From Arachnopeziza araneosa (lineage: Eukaryota > Ascomycota > Leotiomycetes > Helotiales > Arachnopezizaceae): 64,000 bases of DNA. Below, piece by piece: positions 1 to 10,500 of the stretch (the first letter of the stretch is position 1; every line of letters starts with the position of its first letter). Below the pieces are notes generated by a model. The model made no database searches and had not been told where the DNA came from. It saw only the letters and a program-made list of their open reading frames with translations. The translations under genes and the position numbers were made by a program. The stretch is taken from the NCBI GenBank assembly GCA_003988855.1, contig QYAI01000053.1:93469-157468 (forward strand), read 5' to 3'.

Positions 1-307
1 TTGTCCTCCGCTGTTCCTGCGCATCTATGCTTTCAATGTTATCCTGGCTCCCATCCTCAATCTTTAATCCCGATAACCTCTCATCGACACCCTTCCCATC
101 CACAAACCACCCGCCCAGGTCCTTCTCTGTTCCGACACAAGCAGCAACATTCCAAGACCCAATTTTGACTCTAATTTTCTGCGGACGAGTGTATTCGGCT
201 CGGCGCGCATGTACAGCTCTGGAGAGAGACTGATGAGTGGAGGTTGCTGGACCATCCGTATCTGGCACAGGAGGGTTGTCCGTTGAAGCGCGCGAGGAGG
301 ATGCCAT
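1..307 (-). CDS. Inositol polyphosphate phosphatase-like (endonuclease/exonuclease/phosphatase fold), N-terminal part, cut by window edge
   Basis: An open frame runs on the minus strand from an ATG at 305-307 to the left edge (about 102 codons). The first 45 residues are Ser/Thr/Pro-rich and look disordered. They are followed by IRVKIGSWNVAACVGTEKD, which resembles the first strand of synaptojanin/INPP5-type 5-phosphatase catalytic domains (consensus xIxxGTWNVA), and then by GGWFVDGKG. This suggests a phosphoinositide or inositol-phosphate phosphatase, but the catalytic residues lie outside the window, so substrate and activity cannot be judged. The gene is divergent from DCP1; the roughly 830 bp between them presumably holds both promoters. 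An intron inside this stretch cannot be excluded, but none is needed. Confidence 0.7.
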   Translation of the reverse strand, partial: MASSSRASTDNPPVPDTDGPATSTHQSLSRAVHARRAEYTRPQKIRVKIGSWNVAACVGTEKDLGGWFVDGKGVDERLSGLKIEDGSQDNIESIDAQEQRRT

Positions 308-1139
308 TTCACTTTGGGGAGATAGGGTGTCAACTATCATGCAACTTTCAACGAAGAGATCTGACGAGAGCTGTTGAGAGCTTATTTCGACATGTTCAGT
401 GAGCGCGTGCTCGGATCGGATGACGTCAGGATTTGTTTATGGAGCATTGGGATAAGATTGATATTGAAAAGTAAGGATTAAGCTGTCTAGAGAGGAGAGT
501 CTAAAAATTATCTTGTACAATTGAGAAGATGAATTAATCAAGGTGTTCGAAGAGCGATAGCTGGGGATGGAGGGGATCCTTGACGAATATGTCTTAAACC
601 CTGCATCCATCACGGGCTAGACCTTTTCCTGTAGATGAAGCTTGATTTTCTCAATGAGACTCTATCTCTAAATCCCTGGATATTGACTGTTACCTGATGA
701 ATACGGACTTCTGATAGGCAAAGTCGGGTAAAGGAAGGAGAGAGAGAGTAAATCGGTTCTAAGGGATTTTGTGGCACACGGTAAACTTAGGCCTTGGAGG
801 CAACAGCTCGTAGCTCCATCGAATATCTTTCGATGGCAGGAAACGAATGCTTCGTGCAGCTAGCTGCTGGGGCAGCCCAGTCATAGATTCCATGTCATTA
901 TTGAAATCATGAAATCCTGCAAATTTTAGTGTAGTGTTCACCAAGGCTGCGGAAAGATTCTCAAGCGAGACAAGGCTGGGCTTCTTTGAACAACACATCT
1001 CAGCCACATCTTTCCTCTGTAACACCGCAACATCTATTGCAGCCAGTCAACAACTTCTGACCTCCTTAGTTCATGCTGATCTAAATTCAAATGCGATAAA
1101 AGCCTGCATCCATTGACCAATACTCTATCTGCAACCAAG
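308..1139. other. Divergent intergenic region between the phosphatase-like gene and DCP1
   Basis: This segment separates two genes transcribed away from each other and must carry both promoters. Short frames occur (for example 759-1025 on the minus strand), but they match no family I know. No TATA box or named operator can be claimed. Confidence 0.5.
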
Positions 1140-1787
1140 ATGACTCCTCGAAAACCCCAGCGGCACCATCATCACAACAACTCTCACGGCCGCCCAATAC
1201 CAGTCTCAGACTACGAATCAGATGTCCACTACTCAGCACCACCTCTACCTCGCGACCCAGCCGACATTAATTTCTCCGTCATCAAGCGCTATGTGCCCGC
1301 GCTCACTAGCATCCTCGCAATAGCTGCATCGGCAGCAATCTATATCCTCACACCCGACGACTCCGCAGCAGGCGCAGAATGGAAGCGTGCCGAAATCGAG
1401 GGTACTCTCTTCGTCTGCCAACTCGAGCCCTCTCCCATGACCGGTGCTGAACGACACTGTATCGTGGTGCTGAACCGGAAGGGGATGAACAATCTGATCA
1501 TCGAGTCAGGCGAGATTGATAATGTTCAGATCACGCCCGAGTTCTTGATTCTCAAGTTCATTAGAAATGGAGAGGATCAGATCATGGGCTTCTTTATCCA
1601 GTCGAGTCTGTATTCGAGAGACCATATCTGTGAGTTGATTCAGCAGCATTGGGAGGCTGCGAAGGAGGCACATGAGAGCATGGGTGGGAGCTATGGAGAG
1701 GAGGTCTTTGAGAGTATTGAGCCTGAGGATGGATATAAGCCGATGGGGAGAAGATTGAGTTTGACAGAGCTATTTGGGCAAAGATAG
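1140..1787 (+). CDS. DCP1: mRNA-decapping enzyme subunit 1 (Dcp1)
   Basis: Single-exon gene of 215 aa. Dcp1 is the EVH1/PH-like activator that binds and stimulates the Dcp2 decapping enzyme in cytoplasmic P-bodies. After a basic, His-rich N-terminus (residues 1-40) the EVH1 fold starts at about residue 46 with INFSVIKRYVPALTSILAIA, then IEGTLFVCQLEPSP and IVVLNRKGMNNLIIES. These match the Dcp1 family (INLxVLxRxxPxIxxIL, EGTLFVxxR, VLNRxxxxN). The C-terminal half (QIMGFFIQS and a helix around HICELIQQHW) also fits. The ATG at 1140 is chosen because it has a good context (A at -3) and no upstream in-frame ATG adds conserved sequence. The length is normal for short fungal Dcp1 proteins, which lack the animal C-terminal extension. 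Confidence 0.92.
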   Translation: MTPRKPQRHHHHNNSHGRPIPVSDYESDVHYSAPPLPRDPADINFSVIKRYVPALTSILAIAASAAIYILTPDDSAAGAEWKRAEIEGTLFVCQLEPSPMTGAERHCIVVLNRKGMNNLIIESGEIDNVQITPEFLILKFIRNGEDQIMGFFIQSSLYSRDHICELIQQHWEAAKEAHESMGGSYGEEVFESIEPEDGYKPMGRRLSLTELFGQR

Positions 1788-3267
1788 AGAGAGAGAATAC
1801 GTGGAACAAAGTTATGATTACACGAAGCCGAAATAATCGGCCTTTGGCACGAGGTAGAACACACACCAAGTGACGGTTGCGCAACACTGTCAGAGGAACT
1901 CGCGGGAAGAAGTTACGGATTTGTAATGAGTTAAACTCATAAGGTATTTCTAGGGCCTCCCAAATTGTGCCAGTACCCAAATCAGAAAATAACTATATTG
2001 TGAAGCAATGAGCTAATGAACAAAATATCAAGACTTCTCCCTGTGCACTCTTTAGCGCTATGATGTGATCAAGTATCCTTTTCACTTGTAAAATTGTGCT
2101 GGGAAGATCATTGATCGAACTTTGCGGCAGCACCATAAGTTCCTCGAGGATTGAGTAACATGAAAAACACTTCCTCTCAGTCGAAATCACAATCAATAAA
2201 ACATGCTATAGAAGGATCAGCTTTCTTCGCACTCACCTTTCTCTCATTGAAGTTACAGCATTGGCTCTAATGCGGTCATTGTCAAGAGCTCCATGACTGA
2301 GGAGGAATTGAATCACATTTAAAACTCGACCCAATGAACCCAGGGGCACTTCCCAACTCACCAAACAAGAATAAAGAATTCAAATAGCACTTTCATACTA
2401 ACTCATCATCAGACCAACAAGGCATAAGACAGGAAGCTCAGACCCGTATATTATTCATGTAACAATATAATCCTAAGCGTAGGCGCGTCGAGTTCGCGTG
2501 CGGCATTTCCTCCTACAACGCGTCCTACCTACATAAGAATAAATAAGCTCGAATCATCCCACGCCAAGAACCTTGTTTGAGAGGTCACCCTCTCTCACAA
2601 GCCCAACCCAAATACGCCAGCTATCCTATCAACCCACCGATAGAGGTAGAATACCCGGGGCCCGCGAAGGTCCCACAAAGCAAAAAGCCCTCGAGGCGTT
2701 TTCTTCGCCCCTTAACCGGGGTTTTCTTTTTGTCTTTTGGAATTTGGTTTGTTGGTTTTTTTAGGGGTTTTTTTTTGGATGGTTTGTGTGTTTGTATGGT
2801 TGGGATGAAGGATGGATTTCGCTAAGATGGCTTTTTCGTCTACACATGGGTACCGGCATCCTTAAGGATGATCGAGTCGGAGATGAGAGAGATTACACTT
2901 GACAGAATTTAATGATTGTTCCTATTATTTTGATGGTGGAGAAGGTTTGAAGTCACAACCTTTTTTTAGTAGTAAAATGTTAGACTGAGAAAGATTTTAA
3001 CCCCTATTGTAGTCGGCTATTCTCGCCTAAAAACCATACACGACAACATTCTTGGGTGACAGTCGCGGGAATGACGCAAACTTCGCAAGAAGGAGATGGT
3101 GCTCCATTTCCTGCTGTGGATTTTTTATTTATAGAATCTACGAAAAATGTGCTCAATGTAAAACCCCACTCTTGATTCTTATTTACTCGCGATGACGCCA
3201 TAACCTCCTTTCCCCTCAACCACATCTCGACAACAACGAAGAGGTCAACCTCAAGAACAGCACCAAA
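1788..3267. other. Intergenic region without a supported gene
   Basis: Only short frames occur and none resembles a family. A T-rich run lies around 2715-2780. The last few hundred bases presumably hold the promoter of the peptidase S66 gene. Confidence 0.4.
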
Positions 3268-4273
3268 ATGTCACTTACACCTATAGCCAAGTTCCATCAT
3301 CTCTCCATCAGCGCGGCTCAACATAATATTCCCTACCGCACTCTCCCGAGCAGTCAAGTACTTTGAATCACAAGGCTACACCATCAAGACGATCTTCAAC
3401 AATAATCCCACCACCTCATTCCGCTCCGAGGCGCTCCAACGAGTTCAAGAAGTCCACGATGCCTTTCTCGACCCTGCAGTGGCCTGCATAATCAGCACCA
3501 CCGGCGGAACAAGATGCAACGAGCTTTTACCACACCTGGACTACAGCCTCATCCGCTCCCATCCCAAATTGTTCATCGGTTACTCGGATAATACTGTTCT
3601 CCACTATGCTCTACTCACACAGGCCGGACTCCGCACCTTCTACGGCCCCTGTGCCATCACTGAATCCGCCGAGTTCCCAGCCCCAGACACGTTGACGGCT
3701 GAACATTTCTTCCACGTGATCACAAAGCCCGAAGCCGCAGGGCAGGTTCCCAGATCGAAGGAATTTGCAGGGGATATCTTACCGTTCTTCTTTAAAGGAG
3801 AGGCGACCCAGGAACTTAGAGAGATGGAGTCTTCACCTGCATGGAAGTGGGTGAGGAAGGGAAAGTCTACTGCCCGATTGATGGGCGGCTGTCTCTCGGT
3901 CTTGTTCCGGCTTTCAGGCACGAAATATTGGCATTCTCATAAAGATTGCATTCTCTTTCTGGAGACGCCGATGGGTGATGATATGGAGGGGCCGCTCCCT
4001 ACAGGGCGTACGAAAGCTTACCTGGCAGACTTGGTTAACATGGGAATTTTGGATGGTATTAGGGGTCTGGTTTTTGGGAGGTGTTACAAATATGATGAGA
4101 AGATGAGAACTGAGTTGGAGAAAGTGGTGTTAGATCAATTCAGTGACTGGGATTGGCCAATCTTGATGCATGTTGATCATACTAGTCCAATGTTGACGAT
4201 ACCTTATTATGCTTTGGCGAAACTAGATTCGGATGGAGATGAGTGCTCGATTCTCGAAGCAGCAGTAGCTTAA
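3268..4273 (+). pseudogene. Peptidase family S66 (LD-carboxypeptidase / MccF-like) with a broken 5' end
   Basis: From about 3296 to the stop at 4273 the frame encodes a nearly complete S66 serine peptidase. The N-terminal SPSARLN-type segment, the nucleophile elbow FIGYSDNT, the Glu region ETPMGDDMEG and the C-terminal His motif VDHTSPMLTIP are all present. Bacterial relatives cleave L,D-peptide bonds of murein or detoxify microcin C; the fungal role is not established. The only plausible start, ATG at 3268 (MSLTPIAKFHH...), is in a different frame that stops at about 3364. The S66 frame is closed upstream by TAG at 3284-3286 and has no upstream ATG. The usual PGDTVA-type codons between the start and ISPSARLN are missing, and no intron of feasible size fits. 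I read this as a small deletion with frame change, or an assembly error. The catalytic residues are intact, so the loss would be recent. Confidence 0.75.
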
Positions 4274-4608
4274 ACCAAAATTTTATGTTGAAATTATGAT
4301 AAGTTATCTATTTTTTTTTTTAGATGATCATATTACGCAGAGCCTATGATTTCGTTTGTTGTGAATCAGCGGTATTTGCTCAGCGAACAGTCGTTTGCCC
4401 TGTGATCGTTGAGCTGCTTGATAGTAGTCAGCTGGAGGATACATCCAATTTTTCAGAACTTGAATAGTTACAAACATTGATTTGAGAATGTGACTCCCAC
4501 TTCCTTGCAGTCATTTATCATCCTCAACCAAAATATAATGTCACACCATGCTCAGTCCTAATCCAACCTCAATTTTAACTCAGATATCCCTCCACTCTTC
4601 ATTAGTCA

Positions 4609-5122
4609 TGGGTAACATCACCCTCAAGGTTGTTAACGAAGAATCCCTCAGCGACTCCTCAGCTAGTACCTCAGGATATGAAGCAGATGATGAACGTCCA
4701 TTTATGGACCGCGGCCGAGAATGAAACCTCCAGAAGAGCCGAAAATCCAAGAACAGCAACTAAATGGTGACTCGGCATGGTCAAAGCGGCTGAGAAAGAA
4801 TTTTGGGGACATTCTGGGTACCGTGGTGGAGGAATGTTGCACTACTATGTGATTGCTTTGTTGAGAGTCTGGAAAGACACGGATTTCGATTGATTTTGAG
4901 CATCTTAGATTTAAGCGGACGACTTTTGAAGGATTGCTATTGGAACAGAACAAGACATATGGTGGAAATTTGGGCTGGTTTTTGAATGTAGGACCAGTTT
5001 GGTTGAGGAAAACTGGTAATTTACCAGGAGTTGCACTAATTGTTTTGGATAACTTGCCATATTATTTAATCAGGATTTCCTGGAAACAAGCACCATTGTT
5101 TGTAATGCAGTGTCAAAGTTAG
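4609..5122 (+). pseudogene. Decayed unrecognised ORF
   Basis: An ATG at 4609 opens MGNITLKVVNEESLSDSSAS and runs into a stop after about 38 codons. Coding-like sequence then continues in other frames: a Lys/Glu-rich stretch with SAWSKRLRKNFGDI near 4770-4810, then FEHLRFKRTTFEG near 4893-4935 and GGNLGWFLNVGP near 4960. Stops and frame changes separate them. It may be the remains of one gene or a poorly resolved multi-exon gene. No family is recognised. It lies between the S66 relic and the HET gene, on the same strand as both. Confidence 0.25.
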
Positions 5123-5551
5123 TCTCCCTAAGATTGCTTTGATTGTCAATATTGACGTCAGAAGATCAGAAATTTCTGGCAAGACTAACGATATACTTTA
5201 TCCACTCGAGATGGAAAAATATCTTCACATCCTACCTAGAAATGTGAGACTTTATAAAAAATTATCACCCCAACTGAAATAACCCCAAAGCCGAATGGAT
5301 GTGATTCGTTGCTTATTCAGCGAAATACAGCCATTTGGAGTAAACGTGTTCGGCGAGGTTACTACATATTTATCGTTGACAAGACCTACAAGAACGTCGC
5401 TATAATTACACACTAAAGCATGAAGCTTCGTCCGACGGCACGTTAGAATAGTTGAGGCTAGGCTCCGCGGCAGTGTGCCTCTCTCGAACTCATTGTCGTC
5501 CTTTTCGAACCACAGTTTTCATAAGCAGAGCACATTGGCCGCCTTGGAGAT

Positions 5552-7245
5552 ATGTGGCTCATAAATACATCAACGTTATCGCTAGATCTATTCTATGGCA
5601 AAAATATTCCTGCATACGCCATCTTGTCACATACTTGGGGAGATAGCGAGGTGTCTTTCCAAGAATTCAAGCAAGCAATCGAAACAAAGACGACAATGTC
5701 ACGAGCAAGACAGGGTACAACAAAATCGCCGCAACATTTCACCAAGCTTTGAAAGATGGATATGACTATGCATGGGTTGATACCTGTTGTATCGACAAAA
5801 CAAATAGTGTGGAACTCACCGAAGCTATCAATTCGATGTTTAGCTGGTACGGACAGTCACAAATATGCTATGCATACCTGTGTGATTTCATGCTTAACAC
5901 GGCCCAAGAGTCCTCTCCGCAATATTTTGGCGCTGAGTTCCGACAATGTCGGTGGTTCACTCGTGGTTGGTGTCTACAAGAGTTGCTTGCGCCACGGAAT
6001 ATATGCTTCTTCAACCAGAACTGGCAGCCAATCGGAGAAAAGAGCTCCTTGAGTAGATTGATCTCGGAAATCACAGGGATTCCCCAAACTGTGTTCAATG
6101 AGTCCCCGAAGAAGATGGACATCCAGGAATTTCCAATTGCTGAACGTGTGTCCTGGATCACCAAGCGTGAAACTACCAGAATTGAGGACATGTCGTACAG
6201 TCTTCTAGGAATTCTCAACATCAATATGCCAATGCTCTATGGCGAAGGCGGAAATGCTTTTTTTCGACTTCAGGAGGGGATTATTCGAAAATACAATGAC
6301 CTCTCTATCTTCGCCTGGAATGTGGGAGCGACAGTATCGGGATTTATGCCCATGTTAGCCACCAGACCATCAGCCTTTAGTATCAAGCCTGGTGAAAAAC
6401 ATGTCAGTAGACATCTTGGTGACAGATTGAGCATACAGTTTTCTCTTACAAATCAAGGTGTGTTCTTTCCAAGTGCGAAACTACGTTGCCAAAATGCAGT
6501 ACCAGGTTATCGCCATCACTATCTCTTATCTCTTAACTATCACGATCCTACATTTCGGGGTAGAGGAGGCAAGCAGAGGTATATTCTACTCCAAAAGATT
6601 GGACCTGGGCTTTTTATCCGCCTTCATGACTCACCGGAGCGACTGAAAGCCTTCCAGAATCAACCCTTTACACGTACGTTCTCCGAGCCAGTATGTATCC
6701 TAAATTACCTACCTCAACTAAGGATCCCGCAACTGCTTCTGTGGGAGCGTTATGCGGTTCGTTTACGTTGGAAGCCTTGGGAAAAGGCCGGTCAAAGATT
6801 TTGGCATATTCGAACGGCACAGCCTAGAGCAAGCTGGGACCTGGCTGCAAATCAGTTTCTTCTTGAGATGGCATATGACAGCCATATGCACATTGAATTC
6901 GTCCCCGGAAACTACAAAAGTAACCCCAATTTGAAACACTTTGTCATAGTAGTTCAAGTTGACAATGTGAAGAAACGAAACCCAGCTATGGTGTTAGTGC
7001 GAATTATCAGTGCTGATGTTTGGCGAGGAATAAACGCAACTATGTTAGGGTTTCAGAATACAGAAGCTTTGGCGCTACGGATGTTTTCACCTATCAAGGA
7101 AACAAGTGATGCTGACCACATATCACTTGTGGGATATCATATATCGGTGTCAATCCGGCTTGTGACTGAACCGAACGAGCAACCTTATCATCTTGTATAT
7201 CTTGACTGGGAAGAAACGACGTCGTTGCTGGCCACTAATGGGTGA
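5552..7245 (+). pseudogene. HET-domain (heterokaryon-incompatibility) protein with a frame break
   Basis: The N-terminal frame (ATG 5552) gives MWLINTSTLSLDLFYG and AYAILSHTWGDSEVSFQEF, the classical start of a HET protein. The main frame (to the stop at 7245) continues with GYNKIAATFHQALKDGYDYAWVDTCCIDK (shown in parts: DGYDYAWVDTCCIDK), EAINSMFSWY, RGWCLQELLAPR and RIEDMSYSLLGI. These are HET boxes 1-3, followed by the usual C-terminal region. HET proteins trigger programmed cell death on meeting incompatible partners. The two frames join seamlessly if one base is restored in the AAA run at 5686-5688. Alternatively a 59-nt intron (5651-5709, GTGTCT...AAG) restores the frame but removes conserved EVSFQEF residues, so I favour a one-base deletion or a homopolymer sequencing error. 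The whole product would be about 560 aa, a normal HET length. Confidence 0.8.
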
Positions 7246-8062
7246 TGAGAGTACAGTAGCTCAAAGCAGAGTTGGCTAAAGTTGAGTACAACCATTCACT
7301 TCACCACAATCTAAAAATGATTGAGATCTAACTACGCACACTCGATCTTAGTCTTTTCTGGGTTGCATCTCTATGCAGGAAGACCCTTTTCTGATCTTTT
7401 AGGAGATATAAATATCTCGGATGTGTTCATCCCCTTTTCGCTCCCTTAAATTCAAGTGATCATAGAATTCCTTTTGGGGAGTCTGGTAGTAGCGGTATAT
7501 GGAAGTGGGCACAAAAAGCAGAATTGAGGAAAAGGGATTCTTGACTCCAGTAATTTAGTCTTTGCTCCATAAGATCATTACATTGAGCCCCGTAACTTAT
7601 CCAGGGTGTTAAATAAAGTGAGGGGGATAGGTTTAGTCCGAGTTATATCCACTCCAGCGAAGAGCCCCATTGACTATTCGAGTTAGGAAGGTTTTTGTGG
7701 CTTCAGATAGCGTGGACTGTTAAAGTTTAAGTTTGTGCACAGGTCAAATTTAGCTTTCTTGGGCTGCGCTATTAAGCCAAAAGCTTAACATCGATCACAG
7801 CCCTGGAAATAAGTGGAGATTGTCACTCCTTTTTCGTTGTCTCACAAACTTGTACATATAACCGCGGCTTTGTAGCCCAGCGAAACTTTGACAAGTTCTG
7901 TTCAGAGGACTCGCTTCAAATATGATAAGTTAATTCTTGTATTTAGAGAGCGTATCTTCGAATAAGCTTATAAAAACATGAACGTCGTGATGTCATATTA
8001 ACAAGTGGGATATCTGAATCTATGAAGCTAACAAAAGACATATAATTTGTGTCTTAAATACC
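7246..8062. other. Intergenic region without a supported gene
   Basis: No frame of convincing length or content is seen. It lies between the 3' ends of the HET gene and the minus-strand lectin-like fragment, so it is a tail-to-tail spacer holding both transcript ends. Confidence 0.4.
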
Positions 8063-8759
8063 TCAACTCCAAGCGTTGCTAATATCTACAGTACCAATTG
8101 AATTCCATATGCTTATATCACTGTTATATAACCAGGACTGAATAGTATCATTCTGACTGTCTTGGCTGACCACTGCAAAAGCATATCCCTGTGCGGTCAC
8201 TGCTGGTGACTTAAAAGATCTAGCTGTCCCTGTGTTATTTGACAAGGCTGTTGGGTGCGAATCATGAACCTGGAAACTATTCGACGTCCCGTTCCAAGTA
8301 TCAACTACAACTCCCTCGCTTGAAAGAGACAGCACTTGAATCCATGCAGTGTTGGGTCCTCCATCTCGATATATATAGTCGTAGGAAGAGGAACCTGCAA
8401 TAGGTGTCCCCGCTGTGGTAGAGTAAAACTGGGAAACTCCAGCCCAACCTCCTTTATGATTTGTTAGCTAGCAGGAGCCAGATGGGCCGCCTACCCAGGA
8501 AAGTCTTACCGTCATTGCTTGCTGAAGCGGGTGTCCAGGGTATAAAAGCTAGAAACTCTGTGGCTGTCTGATAAAAAAGATTAATCTGGTTCCCAGTGCT
8601 GGGATAAACCTGTGGCCCTTGTAGGGCAAGTCCAGTTCCTGATTGAGGGCTGATAGGTACTTGTGTAGCCTGCCAACCACTTAGTGTTTTATTCGCAAGC
8701 TGTACGTTCTCACTCTGATCCCGGAAGACGATGATGGTTGTGTTTGAACATGTTGAACA
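8063..8759 (-). pseudogene. C-terminal fragment of a lectin-like secreted-type repeat protein (5' end missing)
   Basis: Two minus-strand segments join through a clean intron (8452-8509, 58 nt, GTAAGA donor, CTAAC branch, AAAG acceptor): 8510-8759 and 8063-8451. The product is rich in Trp, Tyr, Ser, Thr and Asn, with motifs such as VFRDQSENVQLA, SGWQATQVP and GGWAGVSQFYST. This style resembles fungal fucose-lectin-like beta-propeller blades. The family assignment is tentative. In the upstream direction the frame meets TAA at 8760-8762 without any ATG, and the next gene begins 84 bp further on. Either the 5' exons are lost or the piece is spliced to an exon I cannot place. A CTACTAATG just upstream could be a branch point for a further acceptor, for example the CAG near 8710. 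Confidence 0.45.
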
Positions 8760-8843
8760 TTAGTAGTAGCGAATGGAGACTTATGAGAGGACGGCTTGGT
8801 GCTTGGGCAGATGAATTGAAGCAATAGAGTGATTCTTTGAAAA

Positions 8844-9656
8844 TCACTCATCTCGCTCATAATGATCTTCCAAAAGTGCAACCAATTGTGCAATCGAAAC
8901 CGTGATGAATGGGGTAGGTGCCGGATGGACTTCTTCCACGGGTGGCGGGGGAACTTCCCCAGCAGCAAGATTGTGGACGAAACTCTCCCGCCGCTCAAGA
9001 CATCTCTCAACCAGCTCGGCAAGCATATCTCGGGCGTCATTGGCAGCTTCAAGTTGCCCCACTCGGGACTCGAGGGCATTGTTGGAAGCTTGAAGCCTAT
9101 CTATTTCCGCAGCATGCGCAGCGTCGTTGTGTCGGAGTGCTGCAAGAAGCATGCCCGGCTGATTAGAAGCGTCGGGGGTAACGCCGAGACGAGCAAGTTC
9201 AGCTTCCGCGCAAGCTCTGCACATCTCAGTCTGAACGGGAGCTTGGGTTGAATCCCGGCGGGCGTCTTGGCGACTCGTAGCTGGGATGGAAGCAGAGCTG
9301 GTGCGTCGAACGGAGGAAGCTCTAGCAAGAGTCTCAAGCTCAGCGCGGGCTTGAACCCTCTGAGCGGCCTCAATCTCGGCACGGAGCTGTTGGATTTGGA
9401 TCTCGATGGGTGGCAGGAAGGGTTCCTGCTGACGAGCTAAGGCAAGAACAGCTTCTCGATCTGCAGCTCTGTCACGAGTGGGACTTTGCGAATATAGAAC
9501 TCGCATGAGAGCTTCTCCAGCCTCTTGGAATTGGTTGTTGAAGAAATCGACATCGAGTATGGCTTCGTGGACCGAGAGACCATCTTGAGCCCTGGAGAGA
9601 TGCTCGTGGGCGGCGTGGATAAGCTCTCGGCTGGAAATAGCTTGGAAAGGAGCCAT
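8844..9656 (-). CDS. Hypothetical coiled-coil protein, 270 aa
   Basis: Single open frame starting at MAPFQAISSRELIHAAHEHL. Residues 1-75 are probably helical. Residues 90-130 (IEIQIQQLRAEIEAAQRVQA) and 190-235 (EIDRLQASNNALESRVGQLE) look like coiled coils. A Ser/Arg-rich linker lies between them with a CRAC motif (EMCRACAEAELARLG). The C-terminus is Pro-rich followed by a short helix. No enzymatic family is recognised, and a fungal lineage-specific protein is most likely. The frame continues upstream of this ATG without another ATG, so I start at 9656. Its stop at 8844-8846 is in the same frame as the lectin-like fragment downstream, but the two have different composition and I treat them as separate. 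Confidence 0.55.
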   Translation of the reverse strand: MAPFQAISSRELIHAAHEHLSRAQDGLSVHEAILDVDFFNNQFQEAGEALMRVLYSQSPTRDRAADREAVLALARQQEPFLPPIEIQIQQLRAEIEAAQRVQARAELETLARASSVRRTSSASIPATSRQDARRDSTQAPVQTEMCRACAEAELARLGVTPDASNQPGMLLAALRHNDAAHAAEIDRLQASNNALESRVGQLEAANDARDMLAELVERCLERRESFVHNLAAGEVPPPPVEEVHPAPTPFITVSIAQLVALLEDHYERDE

Positions 9657-10500
9657 TGTGTTGGAACTGGCGGGGTTGTGATTGGTTGGTGATTTGATTG
9701 GAGACAACTCTGACGTGAGATCGCTGAGGTGGTATCGAATGGGTATCACTGAAGCGGGTGTGTTGGGTTGACTGCTGGAAAAGCTTGAGAAGTAGGGGTG
9801 GTGATGTTTTTATAAGAATTCGAGAGCGTTGTTTGTCATTGTGCAGAGCTTGTTTACTATAACCAAGGCCATATTTGACGTGTCCAATCCGGATTAGAAC
9901 AACGACATTGTCTTCATAGAGAAGGAGAACCGGCTAGAACAAGATGTTGTATTGAATGCCGAAGGGAAATGAAGATCTTGAAGCTCTAACAATGAGAGAA
10001 AAACAGTTTGGTTTAGAGGATTCTAGGTCTGTTGAATCCATGTACCCTTTGTGATTCAAAATAAGTGCTTTGTTCATAAGCCATCAAATGAAGACCCCTG
10101 CTCTACTGACAAAGGCGAGATGCGAGGTATGGATCATTTGGAGCAGATTTTCTCTCAGAGCTGGAGCTAGATCTCGATGCTTCTCTTAGAAAACTTGATG
10201 GAGAAATGCCAGGGCCTGATTTGCGTAGGATAGGTTACGAATTAATAGTAATAGTATATAAAAGACTAGAAAAAGTACGAAACGTAGAAAGAAATTGCAA
10301 TCAAGGAAAAGTAGAAAGATATTCGCTCGCAAGCCTTTGATAGGTTTCGATGAAACTCAAGTTGATTGAAACTCCATATTGAAATCCGTTCCAAAGGAAT
10401 CTAGCCTAGGAGATTCGAATTCGTTACTTTCTACAAAAATAGAACATTCATAAATTTACCAGAGTTTATTTCAAGACCAGTGTCATTAAGAGCCTCAGTA
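9657..10500. other. Intergenic region without a supported gene
   Basis: The part nearest 9657 should hold the promoter of the coiled-coil gene. The rest is moderately AT-rich with only short frames. A TA-rich stretch lies near 10240-10265. Confidence 0.4.

Noticed and set aside
3291..3311. 21-nt intron at the start of the S66 gene
   Set aside because: Too short to be spliced in fungi.
5651..5709. 59-nt intron that would repair the HET gene frame
   Set aside because: Formally possible, but it removes the conserved EVSFQEF segment and uses a weak donor (GTGTCT); a one-base indel explains the data better.
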